DNA of 8,276 nucleotides from Polynucleobacter meluiroseus (GTDB taxonomy: Bacteria; Pseudomonadota; Gammaproteobacteria; Burkholderiales; Burkholderiaceae), in NCBI GenBank assembly GCA_943329505.2, contig CALQED020000042.1:1-8276 (forward strand), given 5' to 3'. Of this stretch, positions 1-6,886 are shown piece by piece (the stretch's first letter is position 1; each line of letters opens with the position of its first letter). A model generated the notes under the pieces. The model was not told the origin of the DNA and searched no databases. It saw only the letters and a program-made list of their open reading frames with translations. The translations under genes were made by a program, and so were the position numbers.

Positions 1-635
1 AAATCATGCCCAGGAATCAGAATATTTCCTGGCCTGCTCCGCCAGTAATGCCAAATTAATTCAATAGAGCGAGCGCTTTCGCTTTCATCCTCAGTATCAA
101 TCACTTTGCGCGATAACAACTCAGCACGATTTTTAGCAGAGTCTCCCGTAAATAAAATGTCATTCTCGCCATTGTTCAACACAAAGAGTAAATGACCAGG
201 AGTATGTCCAGGCACTGTATATGCATGGATGCCAGGAATAAATTCTTGTCCTGACGTAAGTTTGGTTACCCTATTTGACCGAACCAGCTCTTGAACATAC
301 AGCTCGGGCAGTGGATTAAAGCCTGGGGGCTGTAAAGCCGCCCAATCAAGCTCCACCTGACCGATCCAGATCTTGGCGTTTGGAAATAAGGTGAAATTAA
401 CGGCATGATCATAGTGTGCATGGGTCAACACGACGTCCGTGACAGCTTCAGGCTCAACTGCAAACTCTTTTAAGCGTCGCTCTAAAGGTTTTCGCATACC
501 AAATGCGCCTACATCGAGCAATATCGTCCGCCCCTCACCTCGTATGAGTGTTACCGTACTCCAGCCCAACCCACCATGACATATTGCACGACCAGGAAAT
601 CCCTGAATTAACACGTCAACCTGATAGCGATGCAT
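1..635 (-). CDS. MBL-fold metallohydrolase, 3' end cut by window edge
   Basis: The frame opens with ATG at 635 and stays open to the window edge, giving 211 codons without a stop, so the C-terminus is missing. The metallo-beta-lactamase-fold metal-binding set is visible: THAHYDH at residues 71-77 (H72, H74, D76, H77), PGHTPGH at 142-148 (H144), TGDS at 163-166 (D165) and IPGH at 207-210 (H210). These residues normally hold two metal ions (usually zinc) that activate water for hydrolysis. The family includes lactonases, glyoxalase II-like thioesterases and arylsulfatase-like enzymes, and the substrate cannot be chosen here. No signal peptide is evident, so it is probably cytoplasmic. It starts 30 bp after the stop of the Bug protein gene, with a weak GAAAG Shine-Dalgarno 5 nt before the ATG, so it is likely the next gene of the same transcript. 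Confidence 0.9.
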   Translation of the reverse strand, partial: MHRYQVDVLIQGFPGRAICHGGLGWSTVTLIRGEGRTILLDVGAFGMRKPLERRLKEFAVEPEAVTDVVLTHAHYDHAVNFTLFPNAKIWIGQVELDWAALQPPGFNPLPELYVQELVRSNRVTKLTSGQEFIPGIHAYTVPGHTPGHLLFVLNNGENDILFTGDSAKNRAELLSRKVIDTEDESESARSIELIWHYWRSRPGNILIPGHD

Positions 636-665
636 AGATTCTTTCAAGCAAATGTAAAAGGAAGT

Positions 666-1658
666 TTAATCTGCATTAATATGCGCCTCTGTAATGAGCT
701 TCCCATATAAACGCAAATCAGATTGAATTTGTTGTGCAAACTCCGCAGCTGTACCACCCACAATCTCATTACCGCCTTCATCTACTAAACGACGAATGAT
801 GGCAGGTGACTTTAAGGCTTTTACAGCTTCCTCATTCAAGCGACGAATGATGGCAGGATCTGTGCCTGCTGGTGCCAACAGACCTTGAAACTGGGTGATA
901 TTAAAGCCCTTGTACCCTAACTCATTCATTGTTGGAAGACTTGGCATCGCTTTACTTCGCTTCATGCCCGATACAGCGAAACCGCGTAAATTACCTGCCT
1001 TCATCAAGGGAATTCCGGTAACCAAGGGTTCAAAAGTAAACGTTAATTGACCACCCAATAGGTCAGCTAACGCCGGTGCTGCGCCCTTATAAGGAACATG
1101 AGTAAATTCTGCATTAGCCAACAGCCCAAATAATTCTCCCGCTAAATGGCCGCCGCCTCCAATGCCAGTGGACCCATAACTAAATGCTTTGGGTTTTGCA
1201 CGCGCCTCTGTAACCAACTCACCAATATTTTTAATAGGTGATTTAGCAGGAACTACCAAAGCATATTGATAGGTAATCAACATACTGATAGGAGAAAAAT
1301 CTTTAACGGGATCGAAAGGGACTTTTTTATACAGCACAGGGTTAATGACGAGGGGTCCACTCGCGGTAAGCAACAGTGTGTAACCATCTGGTGCCGCCTT
1401 AGAGACTATGTCTGAGCCAATCGTGCCATTAGCGCCAGGCTTATTTTCAACCACCACAGGCTGACCCATGCTATCAGACATTGCCTGAGCAACTAAGCGA
1501 GCAGTAATATCCGCTGCGCCGCCAGCTACATATGGAACGATGACTTTAATAGGTCGATCTGGGTAACTAGATTGGGCGCTAGCCATCTGCATACCCGCGA
1601 GCAGGCTGCTAGTAAAAAATAAGATTGAAAAAAATCTGCTGGTGTGTTGAAACTTCAT
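666..1658 (-). CDS. Bug/TctC-family periplasmic solute-binding protein (Bug 1)
   Basis: This 330-residue protein has the usual length of the Bug (tripartite tricarboxylate transporter receptor) family, which binds carboxylates or related small molecules in the periplasm. A signal peptide spans about residues 1-28, with hydrophobic SILFFTSSLLAG and cleavage likely after ASA. Family landmarks follow: the first ligand loop VPYVAGGAADITAR (41-54), VVVENKPGANG (68-78), PDGYTLL (90-96), the glycine-rich second loop ending HLAGELF (171-177), HVPYKG (187-192) and the terminal NAD. The ATG directly abuts the TAA of the dehydrogenase gene upstream (TAAATG), so translation is probably coupled. PAIIRRL occurs twice, at 268-274 and 285-291, backed by an exact 17-bp DNA repeat. 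No transporter membrane subunits lie nearby, so the ligand and partner are unknown. Confidence 0.93.
   Translation of the reverse strand: MKFQHTSRFFSILFFTSSLLAGMQMASAQSSYPDRPIKVIVPYVAGGAADITARLVAQAMSDSMGQPVVVENKPGANGTIGSDIVSKAAPDGYTLLLTASGPLVINPVLYKKVPFDPVKDFSPISMLITYQYALVVPAKSPIKNIGELVTEARAKPKAFSYGSTGIGGGGHLAGELFGLLANAEFTHVPYKGAAPALADLLGGQLTFTFEPLVTGIPLMKAGNLRGFAVSGMKRSKAMPSLPTMNELGYKGFNITQFQGLLAPAGTDPAIIRRLNEEAVKALKSPAIIRRLVDEGGNEIVGGTAAEFAQQIQSDLRLYGKLITEAHINAD
790..857 (-). repeat. 17-bp exact direct repeat inside Bug 1
   Basis: The 17-mer cgacgaatgatggcagg occurs at 790-806 and again at 841-857 (plus-strand reading). The copies are 51 bp apart, exactly 17 codons, and both encode PAIIRRL in the same frame. 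The bases between them show no matching similarity, so this is not a simple tandem duplication of a whole 51-bp unit. Confidence 0.9.
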
Positions 1659-2705
1659 TTATTTGTCTCCCGCATATTGTCTTAGTAGAGCCAAAGTCTC
1701 GGAACTGATCTCTACCCCATTTTTTCTTTGCTTCTCTAACTTAGCCAACTCGATCATGCCTGGAACAATCACCGGCTTGCTTGGATCAGCGGGAGGGCTG
1801 TCCATCAAAATGTTTGCAAAATCTACCATTCGCTCACTTAACCATGCGCTCGATCCTAGTCGGGAGGTATCAATCAAAATAAAGAAATGTCCTAGATTTT
1901 GTGGCTCATCAGGCGCATCTTGCCAAGACTGGATGTGCGTCAGGTAGCCTGCATTCGATAACAGACCAGCAAATAAATCGACCATCAGCGCTAAACCATA
2001 TCCCTTATGTCCACCAATGGGGAGCAAAAATCCATCTAATGCTACTTTGGGGTCGGTGGTGGATTTTCCTTGTGCATCTGTTCCCCAAGTATCTGGAATG
2101 GATTCTCCACGCTTGAGTGCATTGCGAATTTTTGCGCGAGCTACTACGCTCATAGCCATGTCTAACAAAAATGGTTTTCCATTGGGATTCGGAACCCCAA
2201 AACCTAAAGGACTATTGCCAAGGCGGGCATCTGATCCGCCCCAAGGCGCAATCGTAGTGGTCGCATTGCTACCAATAATGCTAGCAAACCCTTTCTCTGC
2301 TGCAATGAGTGAGTACGGAGAAATCGGGCCGAAGTGATTGCTCCCTCGTGCAAAAGCTGCTGCAATTCCGAACTCGCGCGCAGCCTCCATTGCTGCATTT
2401 AAGGTCCGCATACCAACAACCGGACCCACACCATTATCTCCATCAACCCCGATCAAGGCCGGCGCCAGTCGCTCAATCCGAATATTCGGCTTTGGATTGA
2501 TTCCGCCAATCTTTAAACGGTCACCATAAGATTCAATCCTGCTAAGACCATGAGTTGATATCCCAAAGAGATCAGCCATCACAAGAATGCTGACTAAATC
2601 ATTGGTATCTTGATCGCTCATACCGAGACTTAGAAAAGCGCGCTTACCCAAGGCAAGAAGTTCCGCCTCAGAAATAGTCTCGTTACTTTGGGTTTTAGTA
2701 TTCAC
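1659..2705 (-). CDS. Ldh_2-family malate/L-lactate-type dehydrogenase
   Basis: This 348-residue protein belongs to the NAD(P)-dependent Ldh_2 family, whose members (malate, L-sulfolactate, ureidoglycolate and 2,3-diketogulonate dehydrogenases/reductases, delta-1-pyrroline-2-carboxylate reductase) interconvert 2-hydroxy or 2-amino acids and 2-oxo or imino acids. Family signatures are STHGLSR (50-56, conserved H52), GSNHFGPISPY (121-131, H124), GNSPLGFGVP (163-172), LLDMAMS (180-186), GGHKGYGLA (231-239) and a C-terminal VPG..E. This family does not use the classical Rossmann fold. There is no signal peptide, so it is cytoplasmic. The start is GTG at 2705: AGGA lies 5 nt upstream and no in-frame ATG is better placed. 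The stop abuts the next Bug gene, suggesting coupled expression with a receptor for its substrate or a relative. Exact substrate is undetermined. Confidence 0.92.
   Translation of the reverse strand: MNTKTQSNETISEAELLALGKRAFLSLGMSDQDTNDLVSILVMADLFGISTHGLSRIESYGDRLKIGGINPKPNIRIERLAPALIGVDGDNGVGPVVGMRTLNAAMEAAREFGIAAAFARGSNHFGPISPYSLIAAEKGFASIIGSNATTTIAPWGGSDARLGNSPLGFGVPNPNGKPFLLDMAMSVVARAKIRNALKRGESIPDTWGTDAQGKSTTDPKVALDGFLLPIGGHKGYGLALMVDLFAGLLSNAGYLTHIQSWQDAPDEPQNLGHFFILIDTSRLGSSAWLSERMVDFANILMDSPPADPSKPVIVPGMIELAKLEKQRKNGVEISSETLALLRQYAGDK
1667..1671 (-). promoter_or_regulatory. Shine-Dalgarno of Bug 1, inside the dehydrogenase 3' end
   Basis: GGGAG lies 8 nt before the Bug 1 ATG and within the last codons of the upstream dehydrogenase gene. 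Ribosomes finishing the dehydrogenase would therefore cover this site, which fits translational coupling through the TAAATG junction. Confidence 0.7.
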
Positions 2706-2708
2706 GCT

Positions 2709-2726
2709 GGTCCTATGGTCCTATGG
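2709..2726 (-). repeat. Tandem 8-bp repeat duplicating the dehydrogenase Shine-Dalgarno
   Basis: On the minus strand the leader reads CCATAGGACCATAGGACC, two full copies of an 8-bp unit plus two bases. Each copy carries AGGA. The proximal one (2711-2714) is 5 nt from the GTG start and the distal one (2719-2722) is 13 nt away. The proximal copy is the likely functional ribosome binding site. The rest of this 58-bp gap is AT-rich with no convincing promoter. Confidence 0.75.
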
Positions 2727-2763
2727 GATTTGAATATCCACTTAACATACATTAATCAAAAAA

Positions 2764-3780
2764 TTAGTCGGCAGTCAGGTTTGCATTTCTCACAACTTGA
2801 CCCCAGCGTTTTTGCTCTGCGGTAATAAATTTTGCAAAATCTGCTGGGCCCATGCCTGCTGAAACACTAGAGTCTTCTAACAACCTTTTTTGCACTGAAG
2901 GAGATGCCAGTGCTTTTAAAGCCTCTTTATTAATACGCGCTATTACTGCCTCTGGTGTTTGGGCAGGAACTAGTAGTCCAAACCACTGCGTACTCTCAAA
3001 GTTCTTATAACCCAACTCGGCAACTGTTGGTACCTCTGGAATAGCCTGCATTCTTTGCACGGATCCCACTGCCAATATTTTTAATTGCCCAGACTTCACA
3101 TGCGTCAGAAATCCAGGCAAGCCTGCAGAAGCCGCATCAATGTTCCCAGCCAAAAGATCAGTCATCTGAGCGCCTGTTCCCTTATAGGGAACATGAATGA
3201 CATCAATACCCGCAGACGTTTTCAACATTTCAAAAGCGAGATGCCCCGCGCTACCATTACCAGCAGATCCATAACTGAACTTTCCTGGAGCGGATTTTGC
3301 TTGAGAGATAAATTGAGGCAAGGTAGTTGCGCTAGATTTTGGCCCCACTGCAAATACCATTGGAACCTTAGCCAACAATGTCACTGGCATAAAGTCTTTT
3401 TGTACATCGTAGGGTAACTTAGGCATCATCGCAGGGTTAACAGCCAAGGTACCAACATGTCCCAGAATAATGGTGTAACCATCAGGCGTAGCACGAGCAG
3501 CGTCTTGCATGGCAATCACACCTTGCCCGCCAGCCTTATTCTCAACAATCACTGACTGCCCCAGATTTTTACCAAGTTCAACCGCAAGCGTCCTAGCAAT
3601 AACATCTGAACTTCCCCCTACGCCATAGGGAACAATTAATCTAATCGTTCGCTCAGGCACCCATTCTTGCGCGAAACAAAAACCAGATACAAGGAAAGAA
3701 AGTCCAATGAAAATATTGGTACAGCGCTGCTTCACAATACGTCGTATTTCGGATGTTATTTTATTTTTCATAGCATTCAT
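2764..3780 (-). CDS. Bug/TctC-family periplasmic solute-binding protein (Bug 2)
   Basis: A second Bug-family receptor, 338 residues from the longest ATG. Landmarks: signal core IFIGLSFLVSGFCFA with cleavage likely after residue 37, first ligand loop VPYGVGGSSDVIAR (50-63), VIVENKAGGQG (77-87), PDGYTIIL (99-106), GSAGNGSAGHLAFEM (171-185), HVPYKGTGAQ (196-205) and the terminal TAD. The start is uncertain. ATG 3780 and ATG 3771 both lack a good Shine-Dalgarno, and GTG at 3735 would give a more typical signal peptide beginning (M)KQRC but also has no clear site. The cysteine at 35 does not sit in a valid lipobox, so it is not a lipoprotein. It lies between the MDR oxidoreductase (54 bp upstream) and the Ldh_2 dehydrogenase (58 bp downstream). 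Ligand unknown. Confidence 0.92.
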   Translation of the reverse strand: MNAMKNKITSEIRRIVKQRCTNIFIGLSFLVSGFCFAQEWVPERTIRLIVPYGVGGSSDVIARTLAVELGKNLGQSVIVENKAGGQGVIAMQDAARATPDGYTIILGHVGTLAVNPAMMPKLPYDVQKDFMPVTLLAKVPMVFAVGPKSSATTLPQFISQAKSAPGKFSYGSAGNGSAGHLAFEMLKTSAGIDVIHVPYKGTGAQMTDLLAGNIDAASAGLPGFLTHVKSGQLKILAVGSVQRMQAIPEVPTVAELGYKNFESTQWFGLLVPAQTPEAVIARINKEALKALASPSVQKRLLEDSSVSAGMGPADFAKFITAEQKRWGQVVRNANLTAD

Positions 3781-3783
3781 TTA

Positions 3784-3829
3784 TTGCATCGTCTTTAAGG
3801 ATTTCGAATCAATTGTCTTCATGATGCAA
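3784..3829 (-). promoter_or_regulatory. Inverted repeat in the Bug 2 leader
   Basis: TTGCATC (3784-3790) and GATGCAA (3823-3829) form a perfect 7-bp inverted repeat separated by 32 nt. It covers most of the 54-bp gap before Bug 2 and ends 3 nt from its ATG. A small GATT/AATC inverted repeat sits inside. It could fold in the mRNA and limit access to the start, or be an operator, but a 7-bp match in a gap of this size may be chance. Confidence 0.3.
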
Positions 3830-3834
3830 CATGA

Positions 3835-4827
3835 TTAAGGAATAAGTACTATTTTGCCAAAAAAGGCTCCACTATCTAGTAATTCGTGAGCTTTGATTGC
3901 CTCTGATAAAGGGAAAAGATTCGCTGAAGGTGGCGATATTTGCTTCTTAGCCGCTAAATCAATAGCCCTTTCCATCAAGGCTCTTCTCACCATTGGTACT
4001 GAGTCTAAGGTGTGAATCGTAAAACATCGAATTGCAGGACTAATTGCGCCCATCGAGCGCAGCGCTTCTAGTAAATTCTGATCAGGCAATCCACCCATAA
4101 TATTGTAGGAAAGCAAAACTCCTAGGGGCGCAAGATACGCCAAATTCTTCACAAATTCTGTTCCGCCAACGTGATCTAAAACTAAATCGACCCCCATGCC
4201 AGAGGTGTGCTCCAATACTCGCGCCTGAATATCTTCGGTATGTCGATTGAATACCAATTGTGCTCCGGAATTCTGGGCATAGACCTTCTTTTCATGATTG
4301 CTGGTCGTGCCAATCGCTGTGATGCCATCTAATGCTGCTAACTGTAATACTGCTACTGCTACACCACCTGCAGCACCATGAATGAGAACTGAACGCGGGA
4401 TTTTATTGCCAGACTCATATAACAGTGCGCCAGCCAGTTGGTAATTGGGAAGAGTGACCGCATCAATAAAAGAAATTGTATTGGGCAATTTAAAAACAGA
4501 TTTTGCTGGCACGAGCATTTCTTCTGCATAGCAGCCACCACGCTGCGATAACTCACGAGAACTAATTAGTACTCGATCACCTAAGTGCAAGTCTTCTCTA
4601 ACATCACTGTGAATTTCAATAATTTCTCCAGACAACTCATTTCCTGGAATGGCTGGCATCGGTGGCTGCCAACGATAAATGCCCTTTCGCACTAATACAT
4701 CAGGCTTTCCAACGCCTATGGCATGAGCCCTTACCCGTACTTGCCCACTTTGAATAGGCTGACTTGGAATGTCTACATACTGTAAAACCTCGGGGCCACC
4801 AAACTCATGTATTTGTATTGCTTTCAT
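3835..4827 (-). CDS. Zinc-independent MDR oxidoreductase, quinone-oxidoreductase-like
   Basis: A 330-residue medium-chain dehydrogenase/reductase. The N-terminal GroES-like part starts MKAIQIHEFGGPEVL and contains IPGNELSGE (60-68) and GDRV (83-86). The nucleotide-binding part carries LIHGAAGGVAVAVLQLA (148-164), the AAGGV-type loop of NADPH-binding quinone oxidoreductases rather than the zinc alcohol dehydrogenase pattern. The structural-zinc cysteine cluster is absent. Relatives reduce quinones or alpha,beta-unsaturated ketones and acyl compounds with NAD(P)H. The motif that usually reads GVN..D...R.G.Y is here GVGKPDVLVRKGIY (38-51), so the common Asn is Gly40. The protein is cytoplasmic. 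It begins 6 bp after the Bug 3 stop with AAAGG only 3 nt from its ATG, overlapping that stop, which suggests coupling. Substrate unknown. Confidence 0.9.
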   Translation of the reverse strand: MKAIQIHEFGGPEVLQYVDIPSQPIQSGQVRVRAHAIGVGKPDVLVRKGIYRWQPPMPAIPGNELSGEIIEIHSDVREDLHLGDRVLISSRELSQRGGCYAEEMLVPAKSVFKLPNTISFIDAVTLPNYQLAGALLYESGNKIPRSVLIHGAAGGVAVAVLQLAALDGITAIGTTSNHEKKVYAQNSGAQLVFNRHTEDIQARVLEHTSGMGVDLVLDHVGGTEFVKNLAYLAPLGVLLSYNIMGGLPDQNLLEALRSMGAISPAIRCFTIHTLDSVPMVRRALMERAIDLAAKKQISPPSANLFPLSEAIKAHELLDSGAFFGKIVLIP

Positions 4828-4833
4828 AGGCCT

Positions 4834-5820
4834 TTAATCGGCTTGCGCGCCAGAATCTTTCACTACTTTTGCCCACTTGTTTACTTCATTAGTGACATGG
4901 GTCGTAAATTGAGCAACGCTACCACCAACTGGCTCGGACCCTTCCTTAGTCAATACTCCACGAAATTCTGAGTCGCTCAAAATCTGACTGGTTGCCTCAT
5001 GTAATTTAGCAATAATTTCAGGCGGAGTATTGGCTGGTGCAAACAAGCCTTGCCATGAGTTAATTTCATAATTTGGATAACCTAATTCCATGATGGTTGG
5101 TACATCAGGCAATGAGGCCACCCTCATTTTAGTTGTTACTGCAAGGGCGCGAAGCTTACCGCTTTTGATATAAGGCAGCATGCCTGGTACTAAACCAAAA
5201 TGCGCATCCACTTGGCCTGCTAGCAAATCATTGAGTACAGGTGCATTTCCTTTGTACGGAATATGCATCATGCTAACTCCCGTCATAGTCTTAAACATTT
5301 CACCTGCTAAATGAGGTGAGGTGCCAGACCCAGAAGATGCGTAATTGATTTTTCCAGAATTGGCTTTAGCGTAGGCAATAAATTCGGGTAAGGTCTTAGG
5401 GGGTAAATTCGGATTAATCACCAACACCAAAGGCAAGGAGGATATTTGAATAATCGGCTGCAGATCCTTAATCGTGTCATAGCTTAATTTTGGACGCAAT
5501 CCAGCGTTAATTGCCAGGGAGATTGTGGTAAATAGCAGGGTATAACCATCTGGTGGGGCTTTGGCTACATAAGCTACGCCAATAGTAGAACCTCCGCCCG
5601 GTTTATTTTCAACAACCACTTGCTTGCCCAATGCAGTAGATAGTTTTTGGCCAATTGCACGAGCCGTCACATCGGTACTGCCTCCCGCAACAAACGGCAC
5701 CACCAGAGAAATTGGCTTATTGGGATATGGCTGAGATAACGCAACTGCGGGCACCAGAAGCAAGGCATTGAATAGAGTAATGACTTGCCACTGAGACAAT
5801 AATTTCCTGATCAATACCAT
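4834..5820 (-). CDS. Bug/TctC-family periplasmic solute-binding protein (Bug 3)
   Basis: A third Bug receptor, 328 residues from ATG 5820. A longer frame begins at TTG 5829, but the Shine-Dalgarno GGGAG (5830-5834) would then touch the start codon, whereas it is 9 nt from the ATG. From that Met, the signal peptide is about residues 1-29 (hydrophobic VITLFNALLLVPAVALS), followed by PFVAGGSTDVTAR (42-54), VVVENKPGGGS (68-78), PDGYTLL (90-96), SSGSGTSPHLAGEMF (162-176), HIPYKGNAP (186-194) and the terminal QAD. The gene sits 22 bp after the FAH-family gene and 6 bp before the MDR oxidoreductase, so it probably shares their transcript. This suggests, without proving, that it binds a precursor used by one of them. 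Confidence 0.93.
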   Translation of the reverse strand: MVLIRKLLSQWQVITLFNALLLVPAVALSQPYPNKPISLVVPFVAGGSTDVTARAIGQKLSTALGKQVVVENKPGGGSTIGVAYVAKAPPDGYTLLFTTISLAINAGLRPKLSYDTIKDLQPIIQISSLPLVLVINPNLPPKTLPEFIAYAKANSGKINYASSGSGTSPHLAGEMFKTMTGVSMMHIPYKGNAPVLNDLLAGQVDAHFGLVPGMLPYIKSGKLRALAVTTKMRVASLPDVPTIMELGYPNYEINSWQGLFAPANTPPEIIAKLHEATSQILSDSEFRGVLTKEGSEPVGGSVAQFTTHVTNEVNKWAKVVKDSGAQAD

Positions 5821-5829
5821 GGTTAACAA

Positions 5830-5834
5830 CTCCC
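5830..5834 (-). promoter_or_regulatory. Shine-Dalgarno that decides the Bug 3 start
   Basis: GGGAG lies 9 nt before ATG 5820 and immediately next to the alternative TTG 5829. The zero spacing rules out the TTG and selects the ATG. Confidence 0.7.
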
Positions 5835-5842
5835 AAATAAGA

Positions 5843-6754
5843 TTAGCGGGTTGCTGCGACTACAGGATTTTCAAGAGTGCCGATTCCTTCGATGGTGATA
5901 CGCATAACATCACCAACCTTCGCAAGCAGCGGCGGATTATGGTACATGCCAGGACCAGGAGGCGATCCGGTAGATAACACATCGCCTGGCTCCAGCGGAA
6001 ACATACGGGATAAGCTAGCGATAAATTGCTTCACAGAAAAGAGCATTTCAGATGTGTGGGCAGAGCAGACCTCAAGCTCATTCAGATAAGTCTTTACAGA
6101 GAGGTTCTGGGGATCGGGAATTTCATCCTTGGTTACCAAATAGGGCCCCATAGGGCAAAAGGTTTCGAAACCCTTGGAAATTAAGAGCAAGCCTTGCGCC
6201 TGAAGACAGCGAGCCGAGACATCATTCATGATCGTATAGCCAGCGACATAGTCCATGGCATTCTCTTCATCAACATGGTAGGCGCGCTTACCAATGATGA
6301 CCGTGAGTTCTCCCTCTAAATCGAGCTGCTTAACAATTTTAGGATAAATAATGGGCTTCTGATGGCCTGTGATAGCCGTGGCATATTTAGAAAAAATATG
6401 AGGCATTGGAGGGGTGACAATTTTTTCCTGTCTGGAGGCACCCTCTTTGCGTAACTCATCTAAATGGCGTAAATAATTTCTGCCTCCCATCATGATCTTG
6501 CTGGGATTCAAAATAGGAGATTGAAGATCGGCTTGAGCGGTTGGAATACCTAGGCTAGTATCTTTTTTCTGAATATAGTTCTCAATAGCTTTTTTTGCCA
6601 AGAGCATCGCTGGCTGACCCTGAGTTAAAAAACTCACCATGTTTTCTGGCAACTGCTCTTCTTTCGATAAGAAAGAGTTGAGATGAATAATTCGTCCATC
6701 ATGCTCCGCTCCAATGAGCATAGCTCCATTTGCTTGATAAGTTACTAACTTCAA
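5843..6754 (-). CDS. Fumarylacetoacetate hydrolase (FAH) family protein
   Basis: A 303-residue FAH-superfamily enzyme; members cleave, isomerise, hydrate or decarboxylate 2-oxo/enol acids using a divalent metal. The N-terminal domain (about 1-75) is followed by the catalytic domain. Visible signatures are GGRNYLRHLDE (90-100), the metal-ligand stretch LDLEGELTVIIGK (144-156; E147, E149), YTIMNDVSAR (173-182; D178), SKGFETFCPMGPY (193-205), GDVLSTGSPPGPG (257-269) and the closing EGIGTLENPVV. The layout matches acylpyruvase, 2-hydroxyhepta-2,4-diene-1,7-dioate isomerase and ureidoglycolate lyase-like proteins, but does not distinguish them. The start is TTG: GAGGAG lies 6 nt upstream, an in-frame stop occurs at 6779-6781 and no upstream ATG exists. 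It follows a 132-bp gap, so it may begin a transcription unit as well as receive read-through. Confidence 0.92.
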   Translation of the reverse strand: MKLVTYQANGAMLIGAEHDGRIIHLNSFLSKEEQLPENMVSFLTQGQPAMLLAKKAIENYIQKKDTSLGIPTAQADLQSPILNPSKIMMGGRNYLRHLDELRKEGASRQEKIVTPPMPHIFSKYATAITGHQKPIIYPKIVKQLDLEGELTVIIGKRAYHVDEENAMDYVAGYTIMNDVSARCLQAQGLLLISKGFETFCPMGPYLVTKDEIPDPQNLSVKTYLNELEVCSAHTSEMLFSVKQFIASLSRMFPLEPGDVLSTGSPPGPGMYHNPPLLAKVGDVMRITIEGIGTLENPVVAATR

Positions 6755-6760
6755 AATAGT

Positions 6761-6766
6761 CTCCTC
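6761..6766 (-). promoter_or_regulatory. Strong Shine-Dalgarno for the TTG start of the FAH gene
   Basis: GAGGAG within AGAGGAGA is 6 nt from TTG 6754, the strongest ribosome binding site in the window. Its position makes the rare TTG start credible. Confidence 0.8.
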
Positions 6767-6782
6767 TGTCGATATTTTTTAT

Positions 6783-6811
6783 TCATTAAGCTAAGCTATT
6801 GGGGGAGTCAA
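6783..6811 (-). promoter_or_regulatory. Weak sigma70-like promoter candidate before the FAH gene
   Basis: TTGACT (6806-6811, five of six to the -35 consensus) is followed after 17 nt by TAATGA (6783-6788), a poor -10. The spacer contains AGCTTAGCT, a small inverted repeat. The position in the largest gap, just ahead of a strong ribosome binding site, is suggestive, but the -10 is weak. Confidence 0.25.
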
Positions 6812-6849
6812 ATCAGCATGACAGCCATTGAGCCACACCCCAAAAGACT

Positions 6850-6883
6850 GTTAAAGGTATCACAGAATAGTGATCCATTTAAC
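6850..6883 (-). repeat. 34-nt imperfect inverted repeat after the NIPSNAP gene
   Basis: On the minus strand GTTAAA pairs with TTTAAC, GG with CC, and ATCAC with GTGAT around the loop TATTCT. This gives about 13 pairs with one bulged base on each arm. It begins 3 nt after the NIPSNAP stop. A short TTTT follows 4 nt later rather than a proper U-tract, so it is at best a leaky terminator. An mRNA 3'-end stabiliser or a protein-binding site is equally possible. Confidence 0.6.
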
Positions 6884-6886
6884 AAT

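Noticed and set aside
1663..2529. Several short plus-strand open frames opposite the dehydrogenase gene
   Set aside because: They overlap one another and a strongly conserved minus-strand gene, show no recognisable domains and have low-complexity translations typical of antisense frames.
2731..2763. Possible promoter TTGATT-17-TATTCA before the dehydrogenase
   Set aside because: Both boxes match consensus poorly, and AT-rich sequence makes such matches likely by chance.
3085..3417. 110-codon plus-strand open frame opposite Bug 2
   Set aside because: It lies wholly within a clear Bug coding sequence, and its translation has no family features.
3664..3690. Lipoprotein signal in Bug 2 (cysteine near the cleavage region)
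   Set aside because: The residues before the cysteine are SGF, which does not fit a lipobox; the ordinary AxA-like cleavage FA|Q is a better fit.
5818..5829. TTG-initiated three-codon extension of Bug 3
   Set aside because: The Shine-Dalgarno would touch the TTG; spacing to the ATG at 5820 is suitable.
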